A DNA stretch of 27,733 bases from Alphaproteobacteria bacterium (GTDB taxonomy: Bacteria > Pseudomonadota > Alphaproteobacteria > Rhizobiales > Aestuariivirgaceae): contig JAJRRZ010000052.1 of assembly GCA_024279045.1 (NCBI GenBank), positions 1 through 27,733 of the forward strand, read 5' to 3'. Made by a program: the position numbers and the translations under genes. The notes under the pieces are model-generated. The model had not been told where the DNA came from. It saw only the letters and a program-made list of their open reading frames with translations, and made no database searches. Positions 1 to 7,702 of this stretch are shown here, in pieces (the stretch's first letter is position 1; every line of letters begins with the position of its first letter).

Positions 1-1709
1 CCCGCCGCCTTCAGGGCACGCTCCACCTGCAGCGCATACTCGTCGGCATCCGACGTGATGGTTGCCACCACCACCTGCACCGGCGCCAGCCACAACGGCA
101 GATGCCCGGCATAATGCTCCAGCAGAATGCCGATGAACCGCTCCAGCGAGCCGAACATGGCGCGGTGGATCATCACCGGCGTATGCTTCTCGCTGTCCGC
201 GCCGACGAAGAACGCGCCCAGCCGCCCCGGCAGGTTGAAGTCGAGCTGCACCGTACCACACTGCCAGTCGCGCCCGATGGCATCGCGCAGCACATATTCC
301 AGCTTCGGGCCATAGAATGCCCCTTCACCCGGGTTCAGCGTATATTCGCCGCCAGCCTCTTCCACCGCTTCCTTCAGCGCCGCTTCCGCCTGATCCCATA
401 TCTCGTCGGAACCGACACGCTTCTCCGGCCTGTCGGAAAACTTGATACGCACATCCTCGAAGCCGAAATCGCGATAGATATCGAGGATCAGCCGGTGCAG
501 ATTGATGCACTCATCCTTGATCTGCTCGCGCGTGCAGAAAATGTGCGCATCGTCCTGGGTGAAGGAGCGCACGCGCATCAACCCGTGCAGCGCGCCGGAC
601 GGCTCGTAGCGATGCACCTTGCCGAACTCGGCCATGCGGATGGGCAGGTCGCGATAGCTCTTCAGACCGTTCTTGAACACCTGCACATGGCCAGGGCAGT
701 TCATCGGCTTGCAGGCGAAGATGCGCTCGTCCTCCGTCTGCGTGATGAACATGTGTTCGTGAAATTTCTCCCAGTGGCCGGACTGCTCCCACAGCGCCCG
801 GTCCATCATGTCTGGCGTGTTCACCTCGATGTAGCCGGCGCGGCTCTGCACGCGGCGCAGATAGCTCACCAGCTCGCGGAAGATCGTCCAGCCCTTGTCA
901 TGCCAGAACACCGAACCCGGCGCTTCTTCCTGGAAATGGAACAGATCCATCTCCCGCCCCAGCCGGCGGTGATCGCGCTTCTCCGCCTCTTCCAATTGCT
1001 TCAGGTAGGCGTTGAGCTGCTTCTTGTCGGCCCAGGCGGTGCCGTAGATGCGCGTCAGCATCGGCCTGTTGGGATCACCCCGCCAGTAGGCGCCCGCCAC
1101 CTTCATCAGCCTGAAGGCATCACCCACCTTGCCGGTAGTCGGCAGATGTGGCCCGCGGCACAGGTCGAACCATTCATCCCCCTGCCAGTAGATGCGGATT
1201 TCCTCGTCTTCCGGAATGGATTCGATCAGCTCCGCCTTGAAGTTCTCGCCCATGTCGCGAAACTTCGCGATTGCCGCATCACGCTCCCACACCTCCTTGC
1301 GGAACGGCAGGTTGCGCGCCACGATCTCCTTCATCTTCTTCTCGATCTTCGGCAGATCCTCGGTGGTGAAGGGCTCGTTGCGGAAGAAGTCGTAATAGAA
1401 GCCGTTCTCGATGGTCGGGCCGATGGTAACCTGCGTGCCGGGATAGAGCTCCTGCACTGCCTGCGCCATGATGTGCGCGGCATCGTGGCGGATGTATTCC
1501 AGCGCCTCCTCGTCATCACGAGTGATGATGCGCACCTCGGCATCTTCAACGATGGGATCGGCCAGATCGCACGGCGTGCCGTTCACCTCGATGATCAACG
1601 CCTTCTTCGCCAGCGATTTGGAGATGGAAGCAGCCAGCTCCTCGCCGGTAATACCGGCCTCGTATTGCCTGGAGGAGCCGTCGGGAAAAGTGATGGTGAT
1701 CTGCGACAT
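1..1709 (-). CDS. thrS: Threonyl-tRNA synthetase, 3' end outside window
   Basis: Cytoplasmic class II aminoacyl-tRNA synthetase that charges tRNA-Thr with threonine and hydrolyses mischarged Ser-tRNA-Thr. About 569 codons are present; the family is usually 640-650, so only the end of the C-terminal anticodon-binding domain is missing off the left edge. Reading from the start I see the TGS domain (MSQITITFPDGSSRQYEAG), then the editing domain with the RHDAAHIMAQAV histidine pair, then the catalytic core. The core contains the zinc-ligand segment KPMNCPGH, RYEPSGALHG with motif 2 (RVRSFTQDDAHIFC), and MIHRAMFGSLERF of motif 3. The start at 1709 follows an AGGAG about 11 nt upstream. An in-frame ATG at 1718 (adding MYP) sits only 2 nt after that AGGAG and is less likely. 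It is divergent from the toxin-antitoxin pair. Confidence 0.97.
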   Translation of the reverse strand, partial: MSQITITFPDGSSRQYEAGITGEELAASISKSLAKKALIIEVNGTPCDLADPIVEDAEVRIITRDDEEALEYIRHDAAHIMAQAVQELYPGTQVTIGPTIENGFYYDFFRNEPFTTEDLPKIEKKMKEIVARNLPFRKEVWERDAAIAKFRDMGENFKAELIESIPEDEEIRIYWQGDEWFDLCRGPHLPTTGKVGDAFRLMKVAGAYWRGDPNRPMLTRIYGTAWADKKQLNAYLKQLEEAEKRDHRRLGREMDLFHFQEEAPGSVFWHDKGWTIFRELVSYLRRVQSRAGYIEVNTPDMMDRALWEQSGHWEKFHEHMFITQTEDERIFACKPMNCPGHVQVFKNGLKSYRDLPIRMAEFGKVHRYEPSGALHGLMRVRSFTQDDAHIFCTREQIKDECINLHRLILDIYRDFGFEDVRIKFSDRPEKRVGSDEIWDQAEAALKEAVEEAGGEYTLNPGEGAFYGPKLEYVLRDAIGRDWQCGTVQLDFNLPGRLGAFFVGADSEKHTPVMIHRAMFGSLERFIGILLEHYAGHLPLWLAPVQVVVATITSDADEYALQVERALKAA

Positions 1710-1867
1710 GGGATACATGTCTCCTGCTCAATCGCTGCCCACGGATGCAGGTAAGCGGAGGTTGACGAAACATTGCAAGCGGCAGGCGGGCGATGCCGCC
1801 ACACCACCCGCCTACCGCTTGCCAATTCCCCCCTGCCCCGTCAAGCCAATTCCACTTGTCCTCACGC

Positions 1868-1909
1868 TTGACACACGCCACCACCATGTCATGATCACCT
1901 CAATTGACA
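1868..1909 (+). promoter_or_regulatory. Candidate promoter region of the toxin-antitoxin pair
   Basis: Two perfect TTGACA hexamers lie at 1868-1873 and 1904-1909, 75 and 39 nt before the antitoxin start at 1943. The first is followed, 16-17 nt on, by a weak -10-like CATGAT/ATGATC; the second has no good -10. The first is the more plausible promoter. The call rests on the hexamers only. Confidence 0.3.
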
Positions 1910-1942
1910 CGTTGTACGCCTTGGAGAGGAAGGCTTTTGCAT

Positions 1943-2227
1943 ATGGGCACGCAGCCATTGCATATGGAAATCGATGACGAACTGATGCAACAGCTTCAGA
2001 AACTGGCGCGCATGGAACAGTGTCAACCGGAAGAGCTGGCGGCGCGCGCCATTCGCCGTCTGCTGGAGGAACTTGCCGCCCAGCACGAACGCATAGATGC
2101 CGCCCTGAACGAGGCCGCACATGGCGCATTCATTTCCGAGCCTGCCATGACAGCCTGGCTGGAATCGCTCGGCACGCAAAACGAGCTGCCCGAACCTCGG
2201 CCTGATATCCTCGACAACCAGAGTTGA
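1943..2227 (+). CDS. Ribbon-helix-helix antitoxin of a ParDE/RelBE-like pair
   Basis: 94-residue protein read as the antitoxin of a type II toxin-antitoxin pair: it should bind and neutralise the product of the next gene and repress their shared promoter. The N-terminal half (MEIDDELMQQLQKLAR, then PEELAARAIRRLLEEL) looks like a strand-helix-helix DNA-binding fold. The C-terminal part AMTAWLESLGT followed by NELPEP is the tail seen on many antitoxins of ParE/RelE-type toxins and would wrap the toxin. The start at 1943 follows GGAGAGGAAGG; a second ATG at 1964 (giving MEIDDEL) is the alternative. The TGA stop at 2225-2227 is 5 nt before the toxin ATG. The assignment comes from layout and fold-like pattern, not a named family match. 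Confidence 0.75.
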   Translation: MGTQPLHMEIDDELMQQLQKLARMEQCQPEELAARAIRRLLEELAAQHERIDAALNEAAHGAFISEPAMTAWLESLGTQNELPEPRPDILDNQS

Positions 2228-2232
2228 CTGTC

Positions 2233-2511
2233 ATGCGCAAGATCGTTTTCCTGCCTTCCACCCGATCCGATCTGCGCTGGTTTCACGATTATTATGCCTC
2301 CATCTTTCCCGAAGGCCACACGCGAGCCGTGGCACATTACCGAACAATACTGTCGGCCCTGAGAGAAAATCCGCAGTTGGGTCGCCCTGTGCCGGAACGG
2401 AACGGTGTGCGCAAATTGCCAATTCCGCGCACACCATTCATGCTGATTTACCGCGTAACACCAACTCGCATCGAAATTCTTCGCTTGCTCGACGCACGCT
2501 CCAACACCTGA
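2233..2511 (+). CDS. ParE/RelE-superfamily toxin
   Basis: 92-residue basic protein of the ParE/RelE toxin superfamily. Such toxins act in the cytoplasm, either on DNA gyrase (ParE) or as ribosome-dependent mRNA nucleases (RelE); which applies here cannot be told from sequence. Diagnostic segments are FLPSTRSDLRWFHDYYAS at the start, the central ENPQLGRPVP, and the C-terminal VRKLPIPRTPFMLIYRVTP then IEILRLLDARSN, which matches the usual strand pattern and closing 'vlrv.d.R'. I chose ATG 2233. A TTG at 2224 overlaps the antitoxin stop (TTGA) and would add three residues, consistent with translational coupling. It converges on speE with only 12 nt between the stops and no obvious terminator. 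Confidence 0.83.
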   Translation: MRKIVFLPSTRSDLRWFHDYYASIFPEGHTRAVAHYRTILSALRENPQLGRPVPERNGVRKLPIPRTPFMLIYRVTPTRIEILRLLDARSNT

Positions 2512-2523
2512 TCGTTGAAGGCT

Positions 2524-3453
2524 TCAGCGCAGCGCGCGGTCTTCGGGAGACTGGAACAGGTCCTTGATGTATTTCGGCAGGGCAAAGGAGGCGATGTGCA
2601 CCTCCGGCGTGTAGTATTGCGTCTGAAGCTGCTCCGCCGCATAGCGCCGCTCCAGCACCTCCAGCGGCACCTCGCGCAGCGACGGGTCGTTGGTGCCCCA
2701 GCCATAGCACATCTGTCCACCGGCATAGCCCGGCACGGTGGAGGTGTAGCAGGTGTAGTCCACGAACAGCTTCGAGAACTCCGCCATGGTGTTGACCACC
2801 TCATCGGCCTGGGTGAAGGGAATGCCGTTCTGCGTAACGATCACCCCGCCATCGGCCAGCAGGCGCGAGACATTGCGATAGAACTCCTCGGTGAACAGCG
2901 CCTTGCCCGGCCCCACCGGATCGGTGGAATCGACGATGATCACATCGAACCTGTCCTCCGATTCGGCGGCATATTTCGCCCCGTCGGAAATCACCAGCTC
3001 GAAACGTGGGTCGTCGAACGCCCCGTCGGACAGCATCGGCAGGTATTTCTTCGAGAACTCGATGACCTCCGGGTCGATCTCCACCTGCACGATGCGGGCG
3101 ATGGCCTTGTGCTTCACCACCTGCTTCAGCATGCCACCATCGCCACCACCGATGATCAGCACCGAATGCACCGCCCCGTGCGCCAGGATGGGCACGTGCG
3201 CCAGCATCTCGTGATACATGAACTCGTCGCGCTCGGTGGTCTGCAGGATGTTGTCCAGCGTCAGCACCCGCCCGAAGGTCTCGTTCTCGAATACCATCAG
3301 GCGCTGTGTGTCGGTCTTGGAGTCGTAGAGCAGCTTGTCGATCTTCAGCATCTGCCGATAGCCGTAATGCAGATCCTCGATCCACCAGCCGAGTATGTCG
3401 ATCGGCTCGTTGATCGGCGGCTCCACGCCGAAATCGGGTTTCTTCTCGCTCAT
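2524..3453 (-). CDS. speE: Spermidine synthase (polyamine aminopropyltransferase)
   Basis: 309-residue cytoplasmic enzyme that transfers the aminopropyl group of decarboxylated S-adenosylmethionine to putrescine, giving spermidine and methylthioadenosine. The sequence shows LGWWIEDLHYGYRQMLKIDKLL near the start, then TERDEFMYHEMLAHVP, the nucleotide-binding VLIIGGGDGGMLKQV, the acidic VQVEIDPEVIEFSKKYLP, and the catalytic loop VIIVDSTDPVGPGKALFTEEFY. Length is usual for the bacterial family. The start at 3453 has AGGAG 8 nt upstream; a longer reading from 3504 lacks such a site. It lies 96 nt downstream of speD, which makes its second substrate, and both probably share a transcript. Confidence 0.97.
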   Translation of the reverse strand: MSEKKPDFGVEPPINEPIDILGWWIEDLHYGYRQMLKIDKLLYDSKTDTQRLMVFENETFGRVLTLDNILQTTERDEFMYHEMLAHVPILAHGAVHSVLIIGGGDGGMLKQVVKHKAIARIVQVEIDPEVIEFSKKYLPMLSDGAFDDPRFELVISDGAKYAAESEDRFDVIIVDSTDPVGPGKALFTEEFYRNVSRLLADGGVIVTQNGIPFTQADEVVNTMAEFSKLFVDYTCYTSTVPGYAGGQMCYGWGTNDPSLREVPLEVLERRYAAEQLQTQYYTPEVHIASFALPKYIKDLFQSPEDRALR

Positions 3454-3549
3454 GACGGCGGCTCCTGTTCCTGCAGATGAATGGATGAAGGCCCGCGCCG
3501 TCATCTTCCCGGCGCGGGCGATGTGTCTCGCGAGATGTGGGCGCGGGTT

Positions 3550-4140
3550 TCAGCCCACCAGGCCCTCGCCGCGGCGCAATTCGGTTACCTGCACATGCCC
3601 GGCGTTGAACGCCTCGGCCAGCACATCCACCGCCTTGTGCGGGTCGGCATCGCCACACATGAACACATCGAACGCGCCATAGCGGCTCTCTGGCCAGGTG
3701 TGCACGGAGATGTGCGACTCCGCCAGCACCGCCACGCCGGAAACACCCTGTGGCGTGAAGCGATGCAGATGAATGTGCAGCAGCGTCGCCCCCGCGGCAT
3801 TGATGGCATCCAGGAAAGCCTGCTCGATGCGCTGCGGATCATCCAGCCCGTCCGCCTCGGCCAGCTCGACGATCAGATGCGTGCCGGCAAAGACGCTCCC
3901 GTCACGGCGCACGAAGTGATCCTTGCGCGTGTCGTTTTCATCGAAATGGCGCGGAACGGATGCATGGGGCCGCGATCGTTCAAGCTCGCACTGGCGCGAT
4001 TCTTCGGCCACGTTGGCCTGTTCGGCGGGCGTGGCGGTGGTGGCAATCGTCGTATTTACGTCAGTGCGTGCATGTTCTTCCGTTTGGGTGGTGCCTGCGT
4101 CCAGGTCCATCCCCAATTGGAAGAGGCTCCGGTCTTCCAT
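3550..4140 (-). CDS. speD: S-adenosylmethionine decarboxylase proenzyme with N-terminal extension
   Basis: 196-residue proenzyme that cleaves itself to form a pyruvoyl cofactor and decarboxylates S-adenosylmethionine, supplying the aminopropyl donor for SpeE. The core covers about residues 74-196: GTHLIVELAEADGLDD, HIHLHRFTPQGVSGVAVLAESH, then ISVHTWPESRYGAFDVFMCG. Self-cleavage is expected at Glu141-Ser142 of the ESH motif, with Ser142 becoming the pyruvoyl group. His146 and Cys162 fit the usual catalytic positions of the short bacterial (class 1B) enzymes. Those enzymes are about 120-140 residues long, so the 73-residue hydrophilic N-terminal part, rich in Thr, Glu and Ala and starting MEDRSLFQLGMDLDAG, is an extension. 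GGAGG 8 nt before 4140 supports this start. Confidence 0.93.
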   Translation of the reverse strand: MEDRSLFQLGMDLDAGTTQTEEHARTDVNTTIATTATPAEQANVAEESRQCELERSRPHASVPRHFDENDTRKDHFVRRDGSVFAGTHLIVELAEADGLDDPQRIEQAFLDAINAAGATLLHIHLHRFTPQGVSGVAVLAESHISVHTWPESRYGAFDVFMCGDADPHKAVDVLAEAFNAGHVQVTELRRGEGLVG

Positions 4141-4227
4141 CGGAAGTCCTCCCCAACCAGCAGATGTGAAACCCAGAGGCGCTTTCAGATCAGGCAGAGC
4201 CTTCCCCTTGTTCGCCCCACACAAAGA

Positions 4228-4249
4228 GGCCGGCAACACCTTGCCGGCC
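4228..4249. terminator. Perfect hairpin between napC and speD
   Basis: GGCCGGCAA, loop CACC, TTGCCGGCC: a perfect 9-bp stem with a 4-nt loop. On the minus strand it is followed by TCTTTGTG, a weak U-rich tail. It lies 244 nt after the napC stop and about 90 nt before the speD start. It could terminate nap read-through or act in the speD 5' leader. The rest of 4141-4492 holds a possible speD promoter and nothing else I can support. Confidence 0.45.
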
Positions 4250-4290
4250 AAGCTGCGCCGCGGGCTGTGCCGCTGAAAAGCGCGCACCCC

Positions 4291-4318
4291 GTATAACCGC
4301 CCGCGCCCGCCCCCGCAA
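4291..4318 (-). promoter_or_regulatory. Candidate speDE promoter
   Basis: On the minus strand, TTGCGG (4318-4313) and TTATAC (4296-4291) are separated by 16 nt, resembling a housekeeping -35/-10 pair. It lies about 150 nt before the speD ATG and upstream of the hairpin at 4228-4249, so that hairpin would fall inside the speD leader if this promoter is used. Sequence-pattern evidence only. Confidence 0.35.
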
Positions 4319-4492
4319 GCCCCGCGATGGATCCGGGCGCGACAATCCGCGCATGGGCGCTTTGCCCTGCCGGCATGGAACGCACGAAATGCAAATCGCC
4401 GGGGCAGCGTTCCGCCACCCCGGCCCGAGATTGCAAGGCCATTGCACCTTCCCTGATAGCGGACAGCCATCAGGCCACCACGCCGCCAGGTG

Positions 4493-5113
4493 TCATTCTT
4501 CGGTTGCAGTCGGCATCAGACCGTTTTTCTTGGCCAGCTCCTTCCAGCCCCTGGGCAATTGATGGGCAATACCCTTGTGGCAGTCGATGCAGGTCATGCC
4601 CTTGTCGAAAGCCTCCTCATGACGTTCCGCCGCACGCTCCGTCTGCTTTTCGAAATCCATGTACATTTCTCCATGGCAATTGCGGCATTCGCGCGAGTCG
4701 GTAGCCTTCATGCTCTTCCAGACACGCAAGGCCAATTCCGGTCGGCGCTCCAGGAACTTTTCACGCGTGCTGATGGTTCCCATCACCTTGTGATACAGCT
4801 CCCGCGAAGCCTGGATCTTGCGCACCACCTTGTGGATCCATTCCTTTGGCACATGGCAATCGGCACAGGTTGCGCGTACGCCAGAGCGATTCATGTAGTG
4901 GATTGTTTCGGTGTATTCCTCGTACACGTTGTTCTTCATCTCATGGCAGGAGATGCAGAATGCCTCATTGTTGGTGGCCTCCATTGCCCAGTTGAAACCA
5001 CCCCACAGCACCACGCCGAGCACGATACCTGTCAACAGCACCGCATTGGCCAGATATTTCCACACCCGCCGGAACACCCCCGGCCTGCTGCCTTCGAAAT
5101 CTTCCGTGCTCAT
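4493..5113 (-). CDS. napC: NapC tetraheme c-type cytochrome, quinol dehydrogenase
   Basis: 206-residue NapC/NirT-family cytochrome anchored in the inner membrane with its haem domain in the periplasm. It takes electrons from quinol and passes them to NapB-NapA. One membrane helix is visible at about residues 21-42 (LANAVLLTGIVLGVVLWGGF). Four haem-binding CXXCH motifs follow: CISCH (53-57), CADCH (83-87), CRNCH (143-147) and CIDCH (175-179), the family's full set. GGAG 8 nt before 5113 supports this start; an ATG at 5125 would add four residues. It is the last gene of the nap operon, 92 nt after napB. A hairpin at 4228-4249 lies downstream. Confidence 0.96.
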   Translation of the reverse strand: MSTEDFEGSRPGVFRRVWKYLANAVLLTGIVLGVVLWGGFNWAMEATNNEAFCISCHEMKNNVYEEYTETIHYMNRSGVRATCADCHVPKEWIHKVVRKIQASRELYHKVMGTISTREKFLERRPELALRVWKSMKATDSRECRNCHGEMYMDFEKQTERAAERHEEAFDKGMTCIDCHKGIAHQLPRGWKELAKKNGLMPTATEE

Positions 5114-5205
5114 GTCTCGCTCCATTCTCCAACGCTCCGGGAACACCCGCCACAAACGCGCCGCCACCCCGTGTGCAGTGGCCGCGCCGCCTCATGCCAC
5201 CACGC

Positions 5206-5628
5206 TCAACGGCCAAACACGTTTTCCACCAGGGGATCGGCCTCCACCTGTGGCACATGGCACTGATTGCAGAACCACCTGTTGCGCATCAGGTTTGCGT
5301 CGCTGGGGTTTTGCGGATCTGCAAAATGCGTTCTGGAGATCATCGGCGCCTTCTCCGCCTTGTAGGTATCCGGTGCGTGGCAGCGCAGACAGGAATTCTC
5401 GTTCAGCGTAATGCGCTCCTTGTCGATCCTGTGTGGAATCAGTGGCGGCTGCTGCTTCCATGCCCGCTTGAATCCCCCCGTCTGCGATATCACCCGCGCC
5501 TTCGCAGGGGGTTTGGGCTTGGCATCCAGAGGCAGATCGCCGCGCAGGGACTTTATCTCGGCCACAGCCATCACGCTGGCCCCCAGCAAGAACGCCGTCG
5601 CCGCCGAAACGGTAATGATCTTCTTCAT
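5206..5628 (-). CDS. napB: NapB diheme cytochrome c, small subunit of periplasmic nitrate reductase
   Basis: 140-residue periplasmic electron-transfer subunit that relays electrons from NapC to NapA. A Sec signal peptide covers about residues 1-23 (KKIITVSAATAFLLGASVMAVA). Two CXXCH haem motifs are present, CLRCH (80-84) and CNQCH (120-124), together with the distal ligand region PPLIPHRI and SRTHFADP typical of NapB. GGAGG a few nt before 5628 supports the start; GTG/ATG codons at 5643/5640 overlap the napH stop and are less likely. The start lies 11 nt after the napH stop, so the genes are co-transcribed. Confidence 0.96.
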   Translation of the reverse strand: MKKIITVSAATAFLLGASVMAVAEIKSLRGDLPLDAKPKPPAKARVISQTGGFKRAWKQQPPLIPHRIDKERITLNENSCLRCHAPDTYKAEKAPMISRTHFADPQNPSDANLMRNRWFCNQCHVPQVEADPLVENVFGR

Positions 5629-5639
5629 GGCTCCCTCCA

Positions 5640-6584
5640 TCACGATGCCTTCTTCAAGCTCTCCACCTTTTCCCCCGATGCGCCTTTCCGTGCTCCCTCC
5701 TCATGCGCCCTGCCGGACAGCAACACACCACCCACGCCAAAGGCGAACACATCCTTCGAGCAGATATCGATGCACCTGCCGCAGCGTGTGCACAGGCTGG
5801 AATCCACCAGCGCCGGCAGGCCCCGTTTCATGCCCTGCTTCAGCGCCGCCGGCAGGATTTTCGGCTCCGGACACACCTCGAAGCATTCCATGCAGTCATC
5901 GCATTTCGCGCGGTTCGGGCTTGTTACCTTCAGCGCCGCCGGCGCGCCGATGAGCGAATACATCGCCCCCATGGGGCACACGTGGCTGCACCAGCCGTGC
6001 CTGGCCACCAGCAGGTCGAACAGGAAAATGCCCGCCACCATGCCCCAGAACCCCGCGCCCATGCCGAAGATCAGCCCGCGATGCACCACCGCCACCGGGT
6101 TCACCAGCTCATAGGCCAATTGCCCCGTGAGCAGTGCCAGCACCAGCACCGCGGCGAGCATCCAGTAGCGTGTCTGCGGGCTGATTTTCGCCGACTGACT
6201 GATGCCCAGCCTGCGCCGCACCCAGGCGGCAGCATCAGTGATGATGTTCACCGGGCACACCCAGGCGCAGTAGATGCGCCCGCCAACAAGTGCATAGAAC
6301 GCCACCACGATGGCCACGCCGATAAGCGTGGTGGTCAGAAAACCGAACATGCCCGCCGCCAGCATCTGCAGAAAGACGAACGGCTCCACCAGCGGCACCG
6401 TGTCCAGCACCCACGAGCCAGCCAGATTGCCCTTCAGCACCCACACCCCGCCAATGGGGCCAATGCTGAACAAGGCAATGATCGCCACTTGCGACAGTCG
6501 CCGCAGGATGAACCACTTGTGCGCACCCAGCCAGCCTTTTGCGGCAATGGCGTCCTGACCCAGTTGTTCGATCGGCGTGGCCAT
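5640..6584 (-). CDS. napH: NapH quinol-dehydrogenase membrane ferredoxin
   Basis: 314-residue inner-membrane iron-sulfur protein that, with NapG, forms a second quinol-oxidising route to periplasmic nitrate reductase. Hydrophobic helices occur at about residues 32-50, 70-100, 140-158 and 170-193. The two cysteine motifs CAWVCP (106-111) and CSHVCP (199-204) of the NapH/NosR-type membrane fold are present. Two 4Fe-4S clusters follow at the C-terminal end, with Cys228/231/234/238 and Cys265/268/271/275. The family's length is about 280-310. The start at 6584 is 4 nt after the napG stop. Confidence 0.95.
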   Translation of the reverse strand: MATPIEQLGQDAIAAKGWLGAHKWFILRRLSQVAIIALFSIGPIGGVWVLKGNLAGSWVLDTVPLVEPFVFLQMLAAGMFGFLTTTLIGVAIVVAFYALVGGRIYCAWVCPVNIITDAAAWVRRRLGISQSAKISPQTRYWMLAAVLVLALLTGQLAYELVNPVAVVHRGLIFGMGAGFWGMVAGIFLFDLLVARHGWCSHVCPMGAMYSLIGAPAALKVTSPNRAKCDDCMECFEVCPEPKILPAALKQGMKRGLPALVDSSLCTRCGRCIDICSKDVFAFGVGGVLLSGRAHEEGARKGASGEKVESLKKAS

Positions 6585-6588
6585 GGTC

Positions 6589-7539
6589 CTACTCCGCCTC
6601 CCGAATGCCGCGGTTGAGCACATCCAGCGGATTGGACAAAGCGCCCGGCGCACCGGGCGCCGCTGGCGCCATCTCCCGTGCCGCCGGAGCAGCGCCGGGC
6701 GCCTTGCCATCGCGCAGCGATTTGCCCGCACCCTGCGGCGCGCCCTCCTCCACGCGATACACGCGGCCCGTTTCGTAGTCGTATTTCACGCCTTCCGGCA
6801 GGTTGAACTGGTGCGTCTCATCCGGGCTGACGAGCGATCCCTTGCGCCTTGCCTTCTCCTGCCAGCCCAGGCGGTAATGATGTCCCAGCTCGCCCTTGGC
6901 CAGGCGGATAGGCAACACCTTGATGGCCTCGCGCTCCAGGATGCAGGCCTTCTCGCACAGGCCGCAGCCGGTGCAGTGCTCCGAATGCACCACGGGAATG
7001 AACAGTGCATGCCGGCCTGAACGCTTGTTGGGCTGATATTCCAGCGTGATGGCCTTGCCGCGCACCGGACAGACGTTGTAGCAGACCTCGCAGCGCAGGC
7101 CGAGGAACGCAACACACGTCTCCTGGTCGATCAGCACCGCCAGCCCCATCCTGGCCTTGGTGATATCCTTCAGGGAATGGTCCAGCGCGTTGGTCGGGCA
7201 GCCCGGAATGCAGGGAATATCCTCGCACATCTCGCACGGGCCTGTGCGCGCAACGAAATAGGGCGTGCCGGTTGCCGGATTGTCGCCGCCCAATTCGGCC
7301 AGCTTGAGGATGTCATAGGGACAGTCGCGCACGCACACTCCGCAGCGGATGCAGGCGGAAAGAAACTTGTCCTCGTCCAGCGCCCCCGGCGGACGAATGT
7401 ATTCCGGGGGCAGCGCCTTTGCCGAGCGCGCATGCAACCCCACACCCAGCGCCAGCAGCGATACCCCCGCAGCCGAACGCGCCATGTTCAGCAGAAAACG
7501 CCGCCGGTTCATGTTGCCTGTGCCATTGCCTGCCGCCAT
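6589..7539 (-). CDS. napG: NapG periplasmic ferredoxin-type protein (Tat-exported)
   Basis: 316-residue iron-sulfur protein, partner of NapH in carrying electrons from the quinol pool to NapA/NapB. A twin-arginine signal is visible (NRRRFLLNMARSAAG, residues 11-25, then a hydrophobic stretch), so it should be exported folded. Four 4Fe-4S cysteine groups are seen: CIRCGVCVRDC (63-73), CEMCEDIPCIPGC (102-114), CEVCYNVC (150-157) with an upstream Cys142, and CTGCGLCEKAC (189-199). The C-terminal 60 residues are Ala/Pro/Gly-rich and longer than in typical NapG. GGAG about 10 nt upstream favours 7539; ATG 7512 (MNRRRF) is a reasonable alternative. It lies 163 nt after napA. Confidence 0.94.
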   Translation of the reverse strand: MAAGNGTGNMNRRRFLLNMARSAAGVSLLALGVGLHARSAKALPPEYIRPPGALDEDKFLSACIRCGVCVRDCPYDILKLAELGGDNPATGTPYFVARTGPCEMCEDIPCIPGCPTNALDHSLKDITKARMGLAVLIDQETCVAFLGLRCEVCYNVCPVRGKAITLEYQPNKRSGRHALFIPVVHSEHCTGCGLCEKACILEREAIKVLPIRLAKGELGHHYRLGWQEKARRKGSLVSPDETHQFNLPEGVKYDYETGRVYRVEEGAPQGAGKSLRDGKAPGAAPAAREMAPAAPGAPGALSNPLDVLNRGIREAE

Positions 7540-7702
7540 TCGCCCGACTCCGTCGTCATGGTTGCTGCGGCCCTTCCTCCAGTCCACCGGAGCACCGGCT
7601 GAAACCGGCAACTCCGGCGGCACCGGGAGGAGATGGTCAACTCTTCAACACGGGCGGTGGGGCTTGCGCGCGCCGGCATGCAGCCCCCGCCGCCCTGCAC
7701 GC

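Noticed and set aside
102..1754. Long plus-strand open frame opposite thrS
   Set aside because: High-GC antisense shadow: the minus frame encodes an unmistakable threonyl-tRNA synthetase; the plus frame has no recognisable motifs.
1710..1867. Possible leader regulation of thrS (T-box or attenuator)
   Set aside because: I found no run of Thr codons, T-box sequence or terminator-antiterminator pair.
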